A stretch of DNA of 38,741 nt, from contig NYZT01000027.1 in the NCBI GenBank assembly GCA_002687275.1, positions 1 through 38,741 on the forward strand, written 5' to 3'. The DNA is from Candidatus Woesearchaeota archaeon (GTDB lineage: Archaea > Nanobdellota > Nanobdellia > Woesearchaeales > ARS49). The position numbers and the translations under genes are program-made. The notes beneath the pieces were generated by a model. That model searched no databases. It saw only the letters and a list, made by a program, of their open reading frames with translations, and had not been told where the DNA came from. The stretch's first letter is position 1. Each line of letters begins with the position of its first letter. Positions 30,102-38,720 of this stretch are shown piece after piece.

Positions 30102-30710
30102 ATGAGAGTAGTAAACAGCGAATGGGAAAGAGACTTTGACAGACCTACAGACGCCACGCCCTATGCTGGCCAGCTGTACGGACTGCTCGGCGAGCCCTTT
30201 TTTCTCGCTTTCCACGACGAGGATGCCGTGCGCCATGTCGGCCTGCTTTTGAAAGGCCTCCCCACAGAGACCCAGCTCATCCACACCGGACGCGCAAGGA
30301 GCGACTGGACAGGAAAACTATACCACGAGAGCGCCCAGGACGTTTTCGCGCTGGCCTACAAAACACCCCATGACATCAGCGACAGGATGCGCGAACTCAT
30401 CCTTTCTGATCCTGCCTTCCAGGGCTATGAGACTTTTGTCCAAGGCATGCTTGATCGCCTACGGCCCACCAAGACCGTGGTTGAGCATCTGGCAACCGTC
30501 GACGGACAGCCAGGAGCCCTACAAGCAGTGCGACAGGGACTGCAAGAGCACACCGGTCGTATCGTTTGGGCACGAGCCGCCTACACCGCAGAACGGCTCG
30601 GCAACGACGTTGTCTACGGTCCTCCCACCATCCAGGTTGTGGATGCACTAGAGGCCGCGCGCAAGCACGCCATCAACCCAGGCAAAGGCGAGTATGTGGG
30701 CGCAGCATAA
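30102..30710 (+). CDS. Soluble protein of unknown function
   Basis: 202 aa from ATG 30102, which is preceded by GGGGGACC. Mixed alpha/beta in the first ~70 residues (PFFLAFHDEDAVRHVGLLLK), then mainly helical. No signal peptide or TM segment is seen. There are no recognisable catalytic motifs. Aromatic, Arg and Asp content is high and Cys is absent. It has its own promoter and lies between an unknown two-gene operon and the SpoIIM-like gene, so context gives no clear job. No family was recognised. Confidence 0.7.
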   Translation: MRVVNSEWERDFDRPTDATPYAGQLYGLLGEPFFLAFHDEDAVRHVGLLLKGLPTETQLIHTGRARSDWTGKLYHESAQDVFALAYKTPHDISDRMRELILSDPAFQGYETFVQGMLDRLRPTKTVVEHLATVDGQPGALQAVRQGLQEHTGRIVWARAAYTAERLGNDVVYGPPTIQVVDALEAARKHAINPGKGEYVGAA

Positions 30711-30711
30711 T

Positions 30712-30722
30712 GCTTATATAGC
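30712..30722 (+). promoter_or_regulatory. TATA box of the SpoIIM-family gene
   Basis: GCTTATATAGC is centred 26 nt before the ATG at 30743, the distance expected for a leaderless archaeal transcript. Confidence 0.65.
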
Positions 30723-30742
30723 TGTAACCTTCTTCGCGGGTA

Positions 30743-31594
30743 ATGGTTCTCGAGAGCCTCACCAATCCCTTCAAGGCAGAACAAAAACCTTGGGGCTTGT
30801 TCGGAATAGGATTCTTGTACGCAGCCATCGCGGTGTTTGCTAGCCTATGGATTTTCCGAGAGCAGGCAAGCATGGTGATGGTGTTCTTTGCCGTCATAGC
30901 AGGCCTGCCATTATTCTACCACACCATGCAGGTTGAGGAGAAGAAGGATCTAAAACTGTTGAAGGAGATGCAAATGCTTCGCGAGCACGCAAAAGCCCTG
31001 CGCTTCTTTATCTTATTTTTCTGCGGGGTTACCGTGGCCTTCACCGCCGCGTACGTCATCCTGCCTGCAGAGACAACGTCGGCTCTTTTTTCTGCCCAAG
31101 AGACCACCATCGTGACGGTCAACCAGAAAGTCACGGGTAACATGTTTTCCTTAGATATCCTAAGCAAGATTTTTTTGAACAACATCAAGGTCATGGTGTT
31201 CTCCTTGCTGTTCTCGTTCTTGTACGGGACAGGCGCGTTGTTCATCCTCATGTGGAACGCTAGCGTGTTGGCTGCTGCTGCAGGAAACTTTTTCAGATCA
31301 CACCTTGCAGAATATGCCGCAAGCTCTGGTTTCGCCCAGGTGGGTGCGTACTTTGCGGTTTCTTCATTCACGGTGTTACGATACGCCATCCATGGCATCC
31401 CAGAGATACTGGGGTATTTTGTGGCAGGACTCGCAGGTGGCATACTGAGCGTGAGCATCATGCGCAAGGACTACCAAAACCATGAGTTTGAGAGAGTGCT
31501 GCTAGACGTCTCCGACCTCGTCGTCCTCGCCGCCTTGATCCTCTTCGCAGCAGCCATACTAGAGGTATATGTTACTCCGTTGTTCTTCCTCTAG
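30743..31594 (+). CDS. SpoIIM-family (DUF95) integral membrane protein
   Basis: 283 aa with about six TM helices: two near 20-60, one at ~85-107, and three or more from ~150 to the end. Family-like features are FLNNIKVMVFSLLFSFLYGTGALFI followed by a conserved small-residue WNASVLAAAAG loop, then RYAIHGIPEILGYFVAGLAGG (HG-PE motif) and a final hydrophobic helix. Bacterial SpoIIM works with SpoIID/SpoIIP in peptidoglycan remodelling during sporulation. Archaeal homologs occur widely without sporulation, and their role is not established; membrane transport or envelope organisation are guesses. It is a single gene with its own promoter and leaderless start. Confidence 0.85.
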   Translation: MVLESLTNPFKAEQKPWGLFGIGFLYAAIAVFASLWIFREQASMVMVFFAVIAGLPLFYHTMQVEEKKDLKLLKEMQMLREHAKALRFFILFFCGVTVAFTAAYVILPAETTSALFSAQETTIVTVNQKVTGNMFSLDILSKIFLNNIKVMVFSLLFSFLYGTGALFILMWNASVLAAAAGNFFRSHLAEYAASSGFAQVGAYFAVSSFTVLRYAIHGIPEILGYFVAGLAGGILSVSIMRKDYQNHEFERVLLDVSDLVVLAALILFAAAILEVYVTPLFFL

Positions 31595-31604
31595 GTTTAT
31601 AAGC
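31595..31604 (+). promoter_or_regulatory. TATA box of the gene at 31625
   Basis: GTTTATAAGC starts directly after the SpoIIM stop codon and is centred about 26 nt before the ATG at 31625, again giving a leaderless transcript. Confidence 0.65.
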
Positions 31605-31624
31605 CGTCCGTCGATAGAACTCCC

Positions 31625-32398
31625 ATGTTACACTTTTTTAAAATAGCCATCAACGGCGGTCCGGAAGTGGAGGAAGAATTCCTCCTCCTCGGCACGGATC
31701 CCAAAGAAGGGGAGGTCTCCCTTCTGGTCAAAGCTGTTGATCACCACCTCACCCAGGCTGCAGAGGAAGTAACCTGCCAAAAGAAGGGACCAGAACACAC
31801 GATAGGCATCAAGCCAAGCAACCATCACTATGTGTGTCAAATCGGATACGGCGCCAGCCTCCTACAAGGGTTTGGGGACATAACCGTCCAAGACAACCGA
31901 ATGCTAGTGCCGGATGGCAGGATCATCTATCAATCCTTAGAGGGCTGGCTTGCGGACTACGGCGCGAGATGCCACCACGCGCGAGAGCAAACCTCGCCCG
32001 GTCTTACTCTGTTCCTAGAGACCGTCCAGCCAAAGGGCCTTGGCGAGATCGAGCGGGAGGACCATCCAGAAGCATGGACGTCGTTCCACGTCTCGCAGGG
32101 ACCTCACCTGTGCTACGACTTCAAAACCACGCCTCGAGGGGTACGGACAGAGGAGCTAAGATTGTACGGTACGGAAACTGACAACGGGGTAGAACTGCTC
32201 GTTGTTGGCGCCCAAAGTTTTTTGCGTGTGCACCCTGGAGAGCTGGTCAATGCTGCCTTTTTTGAGATGATCCGTGGAGATCCTGGCGCCAAAGAAAAAC
32301 ATGCCGCAGCTGACGAGATCCAGGCACACTACGCCCGACAACTTCTCACAGCAGAGGCCATACCGATGATTGTGGACCTGGCAGCGCAACATATTTAA
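31625..32398 (+). CDS. Soluble protein of unknown function
   Basis: 257 aa from ATG 31625. No signal peptide, TM segment or recognisable catalytic motif. The first half mixes beta strands and short helices with four Cys and several His residues (HHLTQAAEEVTC, NHHYVCQIGYG, GARCHHAREQ), which might bind a metal. The second half has a beta-rich region followed by a C-terminal helix (ADEIQAHYARQLLTAEAIP). The last codons encode the TATA box of the next gene. No family was recognised. Confidence 0.7.
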   Translation: MLHFFKIAINGGPEVEEEFLLLGTDPKEGEVSLLVKAVDHHLTQAAEEVTCQKKGPEHTIGIKPSNHHYVCQIGYGASLLQGFGDITVQDNRMLVPDGRIIYQSLEGWLADYGARCHHAREQTSPGLTLFLETVQPKGLGEIEREDHPEAWTSFHVSQGPHLCYDFKTTPRGVRTEELRLYGTETDNGVELLVVGAQSFLRVHPGELVNAAFFEMIRGDPGAKEKHAAADEIQAHYARQLLTAEAIPMIVDLAAQHI

Positions 32399-32400
32399 AC
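32390..32400 (+). promoter_or_regulatory. TATA box of the gene at 32423, embedded in the upstream stop codon
   Basis: CATATTTAAAC is centred about 28 nt before the ATG at 32423. Its TTTAA contains the TAA stop codon (32396-32398) of the upstream gene. Confidence 0.6.
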
Positions 32401-32422
32401 CAGTACGATTGTCCAGCGTTGG

Positions 32423-33265
32423 ATGGGAAGCGTACAAGACTTCGTTAAAGCATATTATGAGGCGCAGACGTATCTTGACGATCACGACGTCGAGAAGGCC
32501 ACTGCCTCGTACAAAGAATTGCTAGGCCTATACGAAGACATCAAGACCGAGGGCACAGAGCAGGACAAGGCGGTAGCGCACGAACAAATATGCAAGTTAT
32601 ACTACAAGCTACAGCAACCCACGAGGAGCGTCGCTCCCTACTTTGCAGCAGGCTTGCTCGTCGTGCTACTAAGCTTCGTGGCCGTCGTCCAGCCATCCAT
32701 AGTGGGACTGCCCATCTTTCCCGAGACCATCTACCAAGACGTCAACGTGGCCACGAGCAGGACAGGATTCCTCAACGTCACGCTAGAGGGCATTCCTACG
32801 AGCATCCGCTTGAAAGGGGCTGGCCAGGGCAAGGTGTATCTAGTCCAAGGCAAGAACCTCATCAAGGTATGGGAAGGCGGGCCAGGGTATGAATGCGTTG
32901 ATAGCTGTGTCATCGACGGTATTGACACCAACAAGGTCGTTCTACTAATAGAACCAAAGGGTGGCCAGCTCAAGCTCGAAAAGGTCAAGTACACCGCCAG
33001 ACCCCTGCCCAACCACGTACCTGCCTGGACAGGCACCAAGACCACGTTTGCAGCACCTTTTTCGCTAAACCTTAGCGACCTATTCCAAGACGAAGATGGT
33101 GATGACCTGGTGTTCTTATCCAGCAAGCAGGCAGGATTGGTGGTGTCTATAGAGAACGACATGCTCTCTGTTTCTGCAGAGGAGCCAGGCGAACGCCAGA
33201 TAACAGTATACGCCTCTGATCTTAAGGGTGTGACAAGAATACCGCTCACTGTTACTGCTGAGTAG
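32423..33265 (+). CDS. Single-TM protein: cytoplasmic TPR-like helices, Ig/cadherin-like exterior
   Basis: 280 aa from ATG 32423. Residues 1-65 form TPR-like helices (YLDDHDVEKATASYKELLGLYEDI) with no signal peptide. A TM helix at ~73-95 (YFAAGLLVVLLSFVAVVQPSIVG) follows. The exterior has a beta-sandwich (~105-190) with one Cys pair (YECVDSC) and a C-terminal cadherin/putative-Ig repeat (~200-280) with FSLNLSDLFQDEDGDDL and a closing ITVYASDLKG strand. This is a type II orientation, with the helical domain inside and Ig-like domains outside. It could link cytoplasmic partners to the cell surface. The S-layer- or pilus-like operon begins 72 nt downstream under its own promoter. Confidence 0.78.
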   Translation: MGSVQDFVKAYYEAQTYLDDHDVEKATASYKELLGLYEDIKTEGTEQDKAVAHEQICKLYYKLQQPTRSVAPYFAAGLLVVLLSFVAVVQPSIVGLPIFPETIYQDVNVATSRTGFLNVTLEGIPTSIRLKGAGQGKVYLVQGKNLIKVWEGGPGYECVDSCVIDGIDTNKVVLLIEPKGGQLKLEKVKYTARPLPNHVPAWTGTKTTFAAPFSLNLSDLFQDEDGDDLVFLSSKQAGLVVSIENDMLSVSAEEPGERQITVYASDLKGVTRIPLTVTAE

Positions 33266-33300
33266 TCTCTTAAAAGGGGGCTTGTTCTTATTAGCGTCGG

Positions 33301-33315
33301 TATATTTATATAATA
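33301..33315 (+). promoter_or_regulatory. TATA box of the KGQ-protein operon
   Basis: TATATTTATATAATA lies about 30 nt before the ATG at 33338. The leader is at most a few bases. The rest of the gap 33266-33337 contains no clear terminator. Confidence 0.6.
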
Positions 33316-33337
33316 GTACGGTTGCGAATATCTCAGC

Positions 33338-35476
33338 ATGTTTAAGGGGCAGGCGACACTGTTCGTCATACTTGGAGCACTATTGCTCATCACTATAGCT
33401 AGCGCCGCCTATTTTGTCAACCAACGTCAGGTCCAACTCTCAGAAGGACAGCTGCCAACACTACAAGAGGTGCCCGCAGTCGCCCAACCCGTGGTGGAGT
33501 ACTACCAAAGCTGCATCCGTCAGGTGGGAAGAGACGCGCTACGCCTCGTGGGCCTGCACGGAGGCTACACCTCGTCGCAAAGCCTACGTTCTAACCCTTA
33601 TGATCCCACAGGAGCAAACAACGACGGCGTGCACTTATTCCAGGACACAGACCTCGTGGCAGCATACTGGCACTACCTAAAAAGCCCGAACAACTGCGAA
33701 AAGCTCGGCGAGTGCGTGTATGATACAAAAAGACCTCCCCTGCGAGGCAGGGATTCCATCCAAAGCGATCTTGAGGACTACGTAAGCGCAAACCTGCCCT
33801 CGTGCCTACGTGACTTCCCCATGGAGGGGGTAACCGTCAAGCAAGACGATGACATTGACACCCGGGTCACGATAACCTCCCAGAACGTCCAGTTCCTCGT
33901 CAACCACGACCTCGTCATCCAGCGAGGAGGAGAATCATACCCCCGCGACCAGTTCCTCTACGTAGAAAACCTCAACATAGTTGAAATATATGATCTAGCC
34001 ACAGAGATAACCAACCTAGAACGACAGTTCAACTACCTCGAAAAGATGACCAAAGAGCTCATCTCCTCTTTTTCGGGAAGAAGCAGAAACAGGATGCCAC
34101 CCATAGCAGACTTTGAGGTTGCGCTAGCCGCGCCACGCTTCTGGACCAAGTTCGACTCAGAACGCATCTTCAGAGACGTCCTAGGAACCCACGCCAGCCT
34201 CTTCCAGGTGCTGAACACACGCGCCTACAGCCCCATCATCGCGCCTGCCGCAGTCGCAGACCCAGAACTCTTCGAACTCATCTACAACCGAATGTTCATC
34301 GTTCCCGTACAGACAGAATATCCAGACTTGACTGCAGACTTTGTCTATCTCGACTGGAAGCCATACTTTGACATCAACTGTCCGGGCCAGGTCTGCCGCC
34401 CAGAGGGCTTTGTGGCAAACTTCCTACCCCTTCCCTTTGGCTTCCACAGAACACGATTCTTCTACGACGTCAGCTACCCCGTCATGGTGGAGCTAAGCAA
34501 TCCAGACGCGTTCAACGGCCAAGGCTACAGCTTCAGATTCTTCCTCGAGGCAAACATGCGTAACAACAACCCGCTAACATCAGAGTACGTTGAGCTAGCA
34601 GACCCTGGCCTGCCCCAGCCATCCGAGTATTGCGATCCAACACGATGGCACACGCCAGCAAAATTCAAGGTAACCAATGGCTTTACTGGCAGAGCCGTGC
34701 CCGAGGCAGCCATAAGCTTCAACTGTGAGCCAGAAGAGTGCATGCTCGGCACTACAGACGACCAAGGAGTGTTTGAAGGGCTCGTACCTTCCTGTATAGG
34801 AGGGACCGCAACCGTGCTCCACAGAGACTATGCAAGCGTAAGCAAAGACGTAGACTCTGACCTGCCCTTTGAGGAAACCTTAGAATTCTACCCCTACGTC
34901 AACGTAGACTTCGAGGCAGAAAAATTACGCATACGAAAGACAGGAAACAACTTCTTCCTCGACGTTGTAAACCCTGCACCTCTGCGACCTTTCGAGCAGG
35001 CAGCAATACTATTAACCCGGAAGACCGAGGGCACAGAGCCAACCTTCACCGCCGTGGCAGAGATCCAAGGAGACCCCTTCAAGCCATCCCAAAACGAAAA
35101 CATAAGAATGGTGCCTGGCACGTACGAAGTACGCATCATGGCCTCGGCAAGTCCAGATCCTGCATGGGTGATCCCTCCACGCGAGAGATGCTTTGACGCA
35201 GGATTCTTCGACGAAGAATGCGTCATGCTGCCAGACGAAGAGATCAAGTTTGACAAGGACCAACCCTTCCCTACCGGAGACCACACCATGGAATGGGAGC
35301 TAACGCCAGAGAACCTCAAGGGCGCAAAAAGCATAACGTTCCGGTATGTCAGCTACGAACTCAGCCCCAACAACGACAACACGTTAGAGGACCTAGACAA
35401 GATCAACCTGCCAGCAGAGCTAACCGCAAGAGCAGAGACCCAAGAAAAACTACAACCGGTGATATTCTATGGCTAA
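33338..35476 (+). CDS. Large secreted protein with class III (KGQ) pilin-like N-terminus
   Basis: 712 aa from ATG 33338. The N-terminus MFKGQATLFVILGALLLI fits the archaeal class III signal, in which a prepilin peptidase of the EppA/FlaK type cuts between G and Q and leaves a hydrophobic helix (~5-26) that can assemble into a filament or stay in the membrane. The exterior is far larger than a normal pilin: a Cys-containing mixed domain (~40-200), helical and beta regions (~200-430), a carboxypeptidase-regulatory/Ig-like domain (~445-510, FTGRAVPEAAISF), and a second beta-sandwich (~515-690). First gene of an overlapping operon; its last 8 nt overlap the next gene. A surface-filament tip or anchor is possible, but this is inferred. 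Confidence 0.82.
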   Translation: MFKGQATLFVILGALLLITIASAAYFVNQRQVQLSEGQLPTLQEVPAVAQPVVEYYQSCIRQVGRDALRLVGLHGGYTSSQSLRSNPYDPTGANNDGVHLFQDTDLVAAYWHYLKSPNNCEKLGECVYDTKRPPLRGRDSIQSDLEDYVSANLPSCLRDFPMEGVTVKQDDDIDTRVTITSQNVQFLVNHDLVIQRGGESYPRDQFLYVENLNIVEIYDLATEITNLERQFNYLEKMTKELISSFSGRSRNRMPPIADFEVALAAPRFWTKFDSERIFRDVLGTHASLFQVLNTRAYSPIIAPAAVADPELFELIYNRMFIVPVQTEYPDLTADFVYLDWKPYFDINCPGQVCRPEGFVANFLPLPFGFHRTRFFYDVSYPVMVELSNPDAFNGQGYSFRFFLEANMRNNNPLTSEYVELADPGLPQPSEYCDPTRWHTPAKFKVTNGFTGRAVPEAAISFNCEPEECMLGTTDDQGVFEGLVPSCIGGTATVLHRDYASVSKDVDSDLPFEETLEFYPYVNVDFEAEKLRIRKTGNNFFLDVVNPAPLRPFEQAAILLTRKTEGTEPTFTAVAEIQGDPFKPSQNENIRMVPGTYEVRIMASASPDPAWVIPPRERCFDAGFFDEECVMLPDEEIKFDKDQPFPTGDHTMEWELTPENLKGAKSITFRYVSYELSPNNDNTLEDLDKINLPAELTARAETQEKLQPVIFYG

Positions 35477-38400
35477 CCTCCGACCAGCACTAGTGATGAT
35501 CGCGCTCATACTCAGCCTGCCCCTCGCCCAGGCGCAACTACTCAACGTCGTTGAGTTTGGCGGCTCAGACAATGTCGTGGGCTTCATCCGCGACGGGGAA
35601 AGCCTAAGAGCGGTCGTCCAGGCAAGCATCCCTGGCGAGGACGTCATTGACGACCAGCAGATACGCATCGTGTTTGGAAGCACCTTCCAAACCATGGACT
35701 CATGCGCAGACAAAGGAGGCGGGTTGTTCGAATGCACGTTTACGAGAAGCCAACCGCCCTTAGGAGACTACACCGTCAAGCTAGTGGATGACGCCAACAA
35801 GCTCAACCAAAACGCTCCGAGCGTGCTCGAAAAAGACGTAACCCTGGGCCAGGACGGCCTACCTCCCGCAGTGTTCGTGAGCGTCACCCCCACGCTAAGC
35901 AGAGACGGCCGAGGCACGGTAAGCGTACGCGTGGAGGACTACTCCACCGCTGTTGGAGACACCAATGCCTGCTCCGGTATCAAAACAGCCACGATAAAAG
36001 CCGACAGCACCACCGTAGGCAGTCTCAGTGGCAATCCAAGCGAATGCATACTTACCAGCACAATAGACCTCCAAGAGACCGCCACAGGATTCAAGGACGT
36101 CCAGATCTGCGGCACTGCAGAAGATTTTGTTGGCAGGACAAGCCCGGAAAAGTGCACCACCTTTAGCATAGACAACAACCCGCCAGTAATAGGAAGTCTT
36201 GAGATACGGAACAACATCGGCACGATAACCCACCTGAAAAGCGGAAGTCCACAAAGCGTAAGCGTAGCCGTCCAGGTAACAGGAGACAACGACGACCTCG
36301 TAGAGATCAAAGCAGACCTGACATCTTTGGGAGGCAGCATACGCAGCCCTGACAGTAGCTCAGGCAACAGCTTTGTCTGGAACACCGCCCTCACGCCAGA
36401 CGCAGCCTGTAGCATCAGCGTTGAGGCAACAGACGCACTAGGCAACCGAGCCACCAAAAACTTTGATTGCAAACTCCCACTCGATGACGAGGGTCCTGCC
36501 ATCAACAGCGTGGTATCCGCGGTGCTAGACGGAGAAACATTAGTGCTGGGCAAAAAAGCAGACATCCTCATCGCTGTTGAGGACAAGGACAACGCAGGCA
36601 GCAAAGGTGTGGGCGTGGCGGGCGGCGGCGTGTTCGTCGATACCAACCAGCTAGGAAAGGGCATAGTCCAGGTCGAAGAATGCAAACCAAGCGGTGCCAC
36701 TTTTGTCTGCAGACTACGCTTCAAAAACACAAGAGATGTGACCACCACCATAGAAGTGGTGGCAGCCGATGATCTCGGTAATGAGGGCGCCAGCGTCACC
36801 AAAAACGTTCGCGCAAAAGTACAAGGGCCAAAAATCATCCAGATCAGCCCCATCAAGGTCTTGCTAGGTGAAGAAGGTGATACTGGCGTGGTGGCCACCC
36901 AAGGAAGCGTGCTAGAAATCAACGCAAACGCAACAGGATTCACCACGACCATGGCCAACTTTAACGGCACCGACGGTGGCGAGGTGGCAGGAGGCTGCGA
37001 AGGAAACGCTTGCTTATTCCAATCCACCATCCAGAACACCGGGCCATTTGAGACAGAGATAACCGTGAGCTTCTTTGACGAGGTGGGCAACGAAGCCAAG
37101 AAAATCCTACCTCTTACCGTAGCAGGAACAAAGGATGTAGAGAATCCTAACTTCTGGGGAAGCGAGATCAGCTGCACACCCGAACTCATCGACAGAGACA
37201 CGGCAAGCATGATCAGCCAGAAAAGATTCTGCAAAGTCCAACTCACGCCAAACAATGAGGGACAGAAGCCAAGCACGGTCGCCATCCAACTCGACAAGAC
37301 ACAATGCACCGGCACCTTTGAGGGCGCGCTGGCAGACCTCCAACTCATCAACAACGTCCAGGGAAGCACCTCCCCCATCATGGTCTACACACTAGATGCC
37401 AAAGACTTCGAGGTTGATGACTTGTTGATAGAATGCCCGCTACTCATCCGAAGCACGGTAGGAACAGGGAACAAGACCCTTCTCGTCAACCAGCCAGAAA
37501 GCGAGATGGTCAACACCACCATACTCTTCTACAACCAGCCCTTCGGCACCATGTTCAAGAACCAGCAAGAAGAGATCGACAAAGAACTCGAAGATGCTGA
37601 GGACGCCATGAAATGGGTCGGCGCGCTGAACAAGATAGTCAAGATCGCAGAGGCCATATGCAAACTCTACCACATGGTCAGCCAGCTACTCGTGACGCTG
37701 ACCACCGCCACCGTCGTGCTGAAGAACATCGGCGAGAAGACCTTCCCATTCGGAGCAGGGGTAAAAGCAGCCGGCGACGTCATGTGCGGCAGCGTAGAGA
37801 CCGGCAGGAAAACGTTAGAAGATAAACTCTATCCCAAATTCTTCAACCCCTTCTGCAGCTTTGTCAACTGCCAATACACCAGCACAGACGCACTTGACGA
37901 GGACAAGTTCACCGGAAAACTAGCAAAAGCAACAGGCGGAGGAAGCGGAGGCCTAGGCAACATCTGTACCAAGGTGAACGCCTTCCTAGCTGCAAACACC
38001 GGCGCGCTAGGCAAGTTCGCCCTAGGCGCGGACGGCCGAAGCATCAGCCTCGGCCAAGAAGTGGGTGCTGCGCCAGCACCTGGCGGCAAGATACCCGAAG
38101 GCGGCATCATCAAAGGTAGCACCAAAGGTGTGGAGAAGAACTGCGCAAAACTCTCCAAAGATACAGGGGTGGCGGACGCGTGTAGCGTGCCACTCAACGT
38201 GATCAACGTCAAGGATAGCCTGTTCTGGAGCAGCATATGCTTATGCTTACCTGGCGTCATCAAAGGGTTGGAAAGAATACGCCAGATCAAATGCCAGTAC
38301 GGCGTATGTATAAAGAAGGATGTCGTCCAAGGAGGCATGCCACTTACGTACTGCAAAGACCTCAAATCCTACCTCACCTGCACGTATGTTGTGGGAGAGA

Positions 38401-38720
38401 TCTGGAACGCCATTCCCTTCTCAGCACTCATGGACCGGCTAACCAGCGCGATAACAGACGTGCTCACGCTAAACCCTGGAGCCATCGCAGCACTAGGCTT
38501 TGGCGTGGTGTGCGCGTGCCCACAAACCGCAGAGTTATGGCAGGCATGCGCCCTGGTAAAGATAACCTCGCAACTGTCAGAGGCAGCCTTCCAAATCAAA
38601 CAGATGTTCGCGGCAGAGAGCTTCTTCAAAGACGCCCTAGGCATCACGGACCAAGGAGATTATTGTGCAGAGCTCGAAGAACTCGACGAAGGAACCACCA
38701 GCACCGGAGCGAGCCCATGA
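35469..38720 (+). CDS. Large secreted Ig-like protein with Cys-rich hydrophobic C-terminal region
   Basis: 1,083 aa from ATG 35469, which follows a GGTGAT ribosome-binding site and overlaps the upstream gene by 8 nt. Signal peptide 1-~22 (MIALILSLPLAQA, cut before QLL). Residues ~25-690 form several Ig/cadherin-like sandwiches, each opening with a -PP-I or GPAI motif (DNNPPVIGSLEI, DDEGPAINSVV) and carrying Cys pairs. An acidic helix (~700-720) leads into a mostly helical, moderately hydrophobic region with many Cys (~730-1070; SICLCLPGVIKG, CQYGVC, VVCACPQ). This C-terminal part may contain membrane helices. It shares an operon with the KGQ protein and the next gene (ATGA overlap), so the three probably form one surface complex. 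Confidence 0.82.
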   Translation: MANLRPALVMIALILSLPLAQAQLLNVVEFGGSDNVVGFIRDGESLRAVVQASIPGEDVIDDQQIRIVFGSTFQTMDSCADKGGGLFECTFTRSQPPLGDYTVKLVDDANKLNQNAPSVLEKDVTLGQDGLPPAVFVSVTPTLSRDGRGTVSVRVEDYSTAVGDTNACSGIKTATIKADSTTVGSLSGNPSECILTSTIDLQETATGFKDVQICGTAEDFVGRTSPEKCTTFSIDNNPPVIGSLEIRNNIGTITHLKSGSPQSVSVAVQVTGDNDDLVEIKADLTSLGGSIRSPDSSSGNSFVWNTALTPDAACSISVEATDALGNRATKNFDCKLPLDDEGPAINSVVSAVLDGETLVLGKKADILIAVEDKDNAGSKGVGVAGGGVFVDTNQLGKGIVQVEECKPSGATFVCRLRFKNTRDVTTTIEVVAADDLGNEGASVTKNVRAKVQGPKIIQISPIKVLLGEEGDTGVVATQGSVLEINANATGFTTTMANFNGTDGGEVAGGCEGNACLFQSTIQNTGPFETEITVSFFDEVGNEAKKILPLTVAGTKDVENPNFWGSEISCTPELIDRDTASMISQKRFCKVQLTPNNEGQKPSTVAIQLDKTQCTGTFEGALADLQLINNVQGSTSPIMVYTLDAKDFEVDDLLIECPLLIRSTVGTGNKTLLVNQPESEMVNTTILFYNQPFGTMFKNQQEEIDKELEDAEDAMKWVGALNKIVKIAEAICKLYHMVSQLLVTLTTATVVLKNIGEKTFPFGAGVKAAGDVMCGSVETGRKTLEDKLYPKFFNPFCSFVNCQYTSTDALDEDKFTGKLAKATGGGSGGLGNICTKVNAFLAANTGALGKFALGADGRSISLGQEVGAAPAPGGKIPEGGIIKGSTKGVEKNCAKLSKDTGVADACSVPLNVINVKDSLFWSSICLCLPGVIKGLERIRQIKCQYGVCIKKDVVQGGMPLTYCKDLKSYLTCTYVVGEIWNAIPFSALMDRLTSAITDVLTLNPGAIAALGFGVVCACPQTAELWQACALVKITSQLSEAAFQIKQMFAAESFFKDALGITDQGDYCAELEELDEGTTSTGASP

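Noticed and set aside
35939-37381. 480-aa minus-strand ORF
   Set aside because: Fully antisense to the Ig-like protein, whose signal peptide, domain pattern and operon overlap are convincing; the antisense product is Ser/Leu-rich with no domain.
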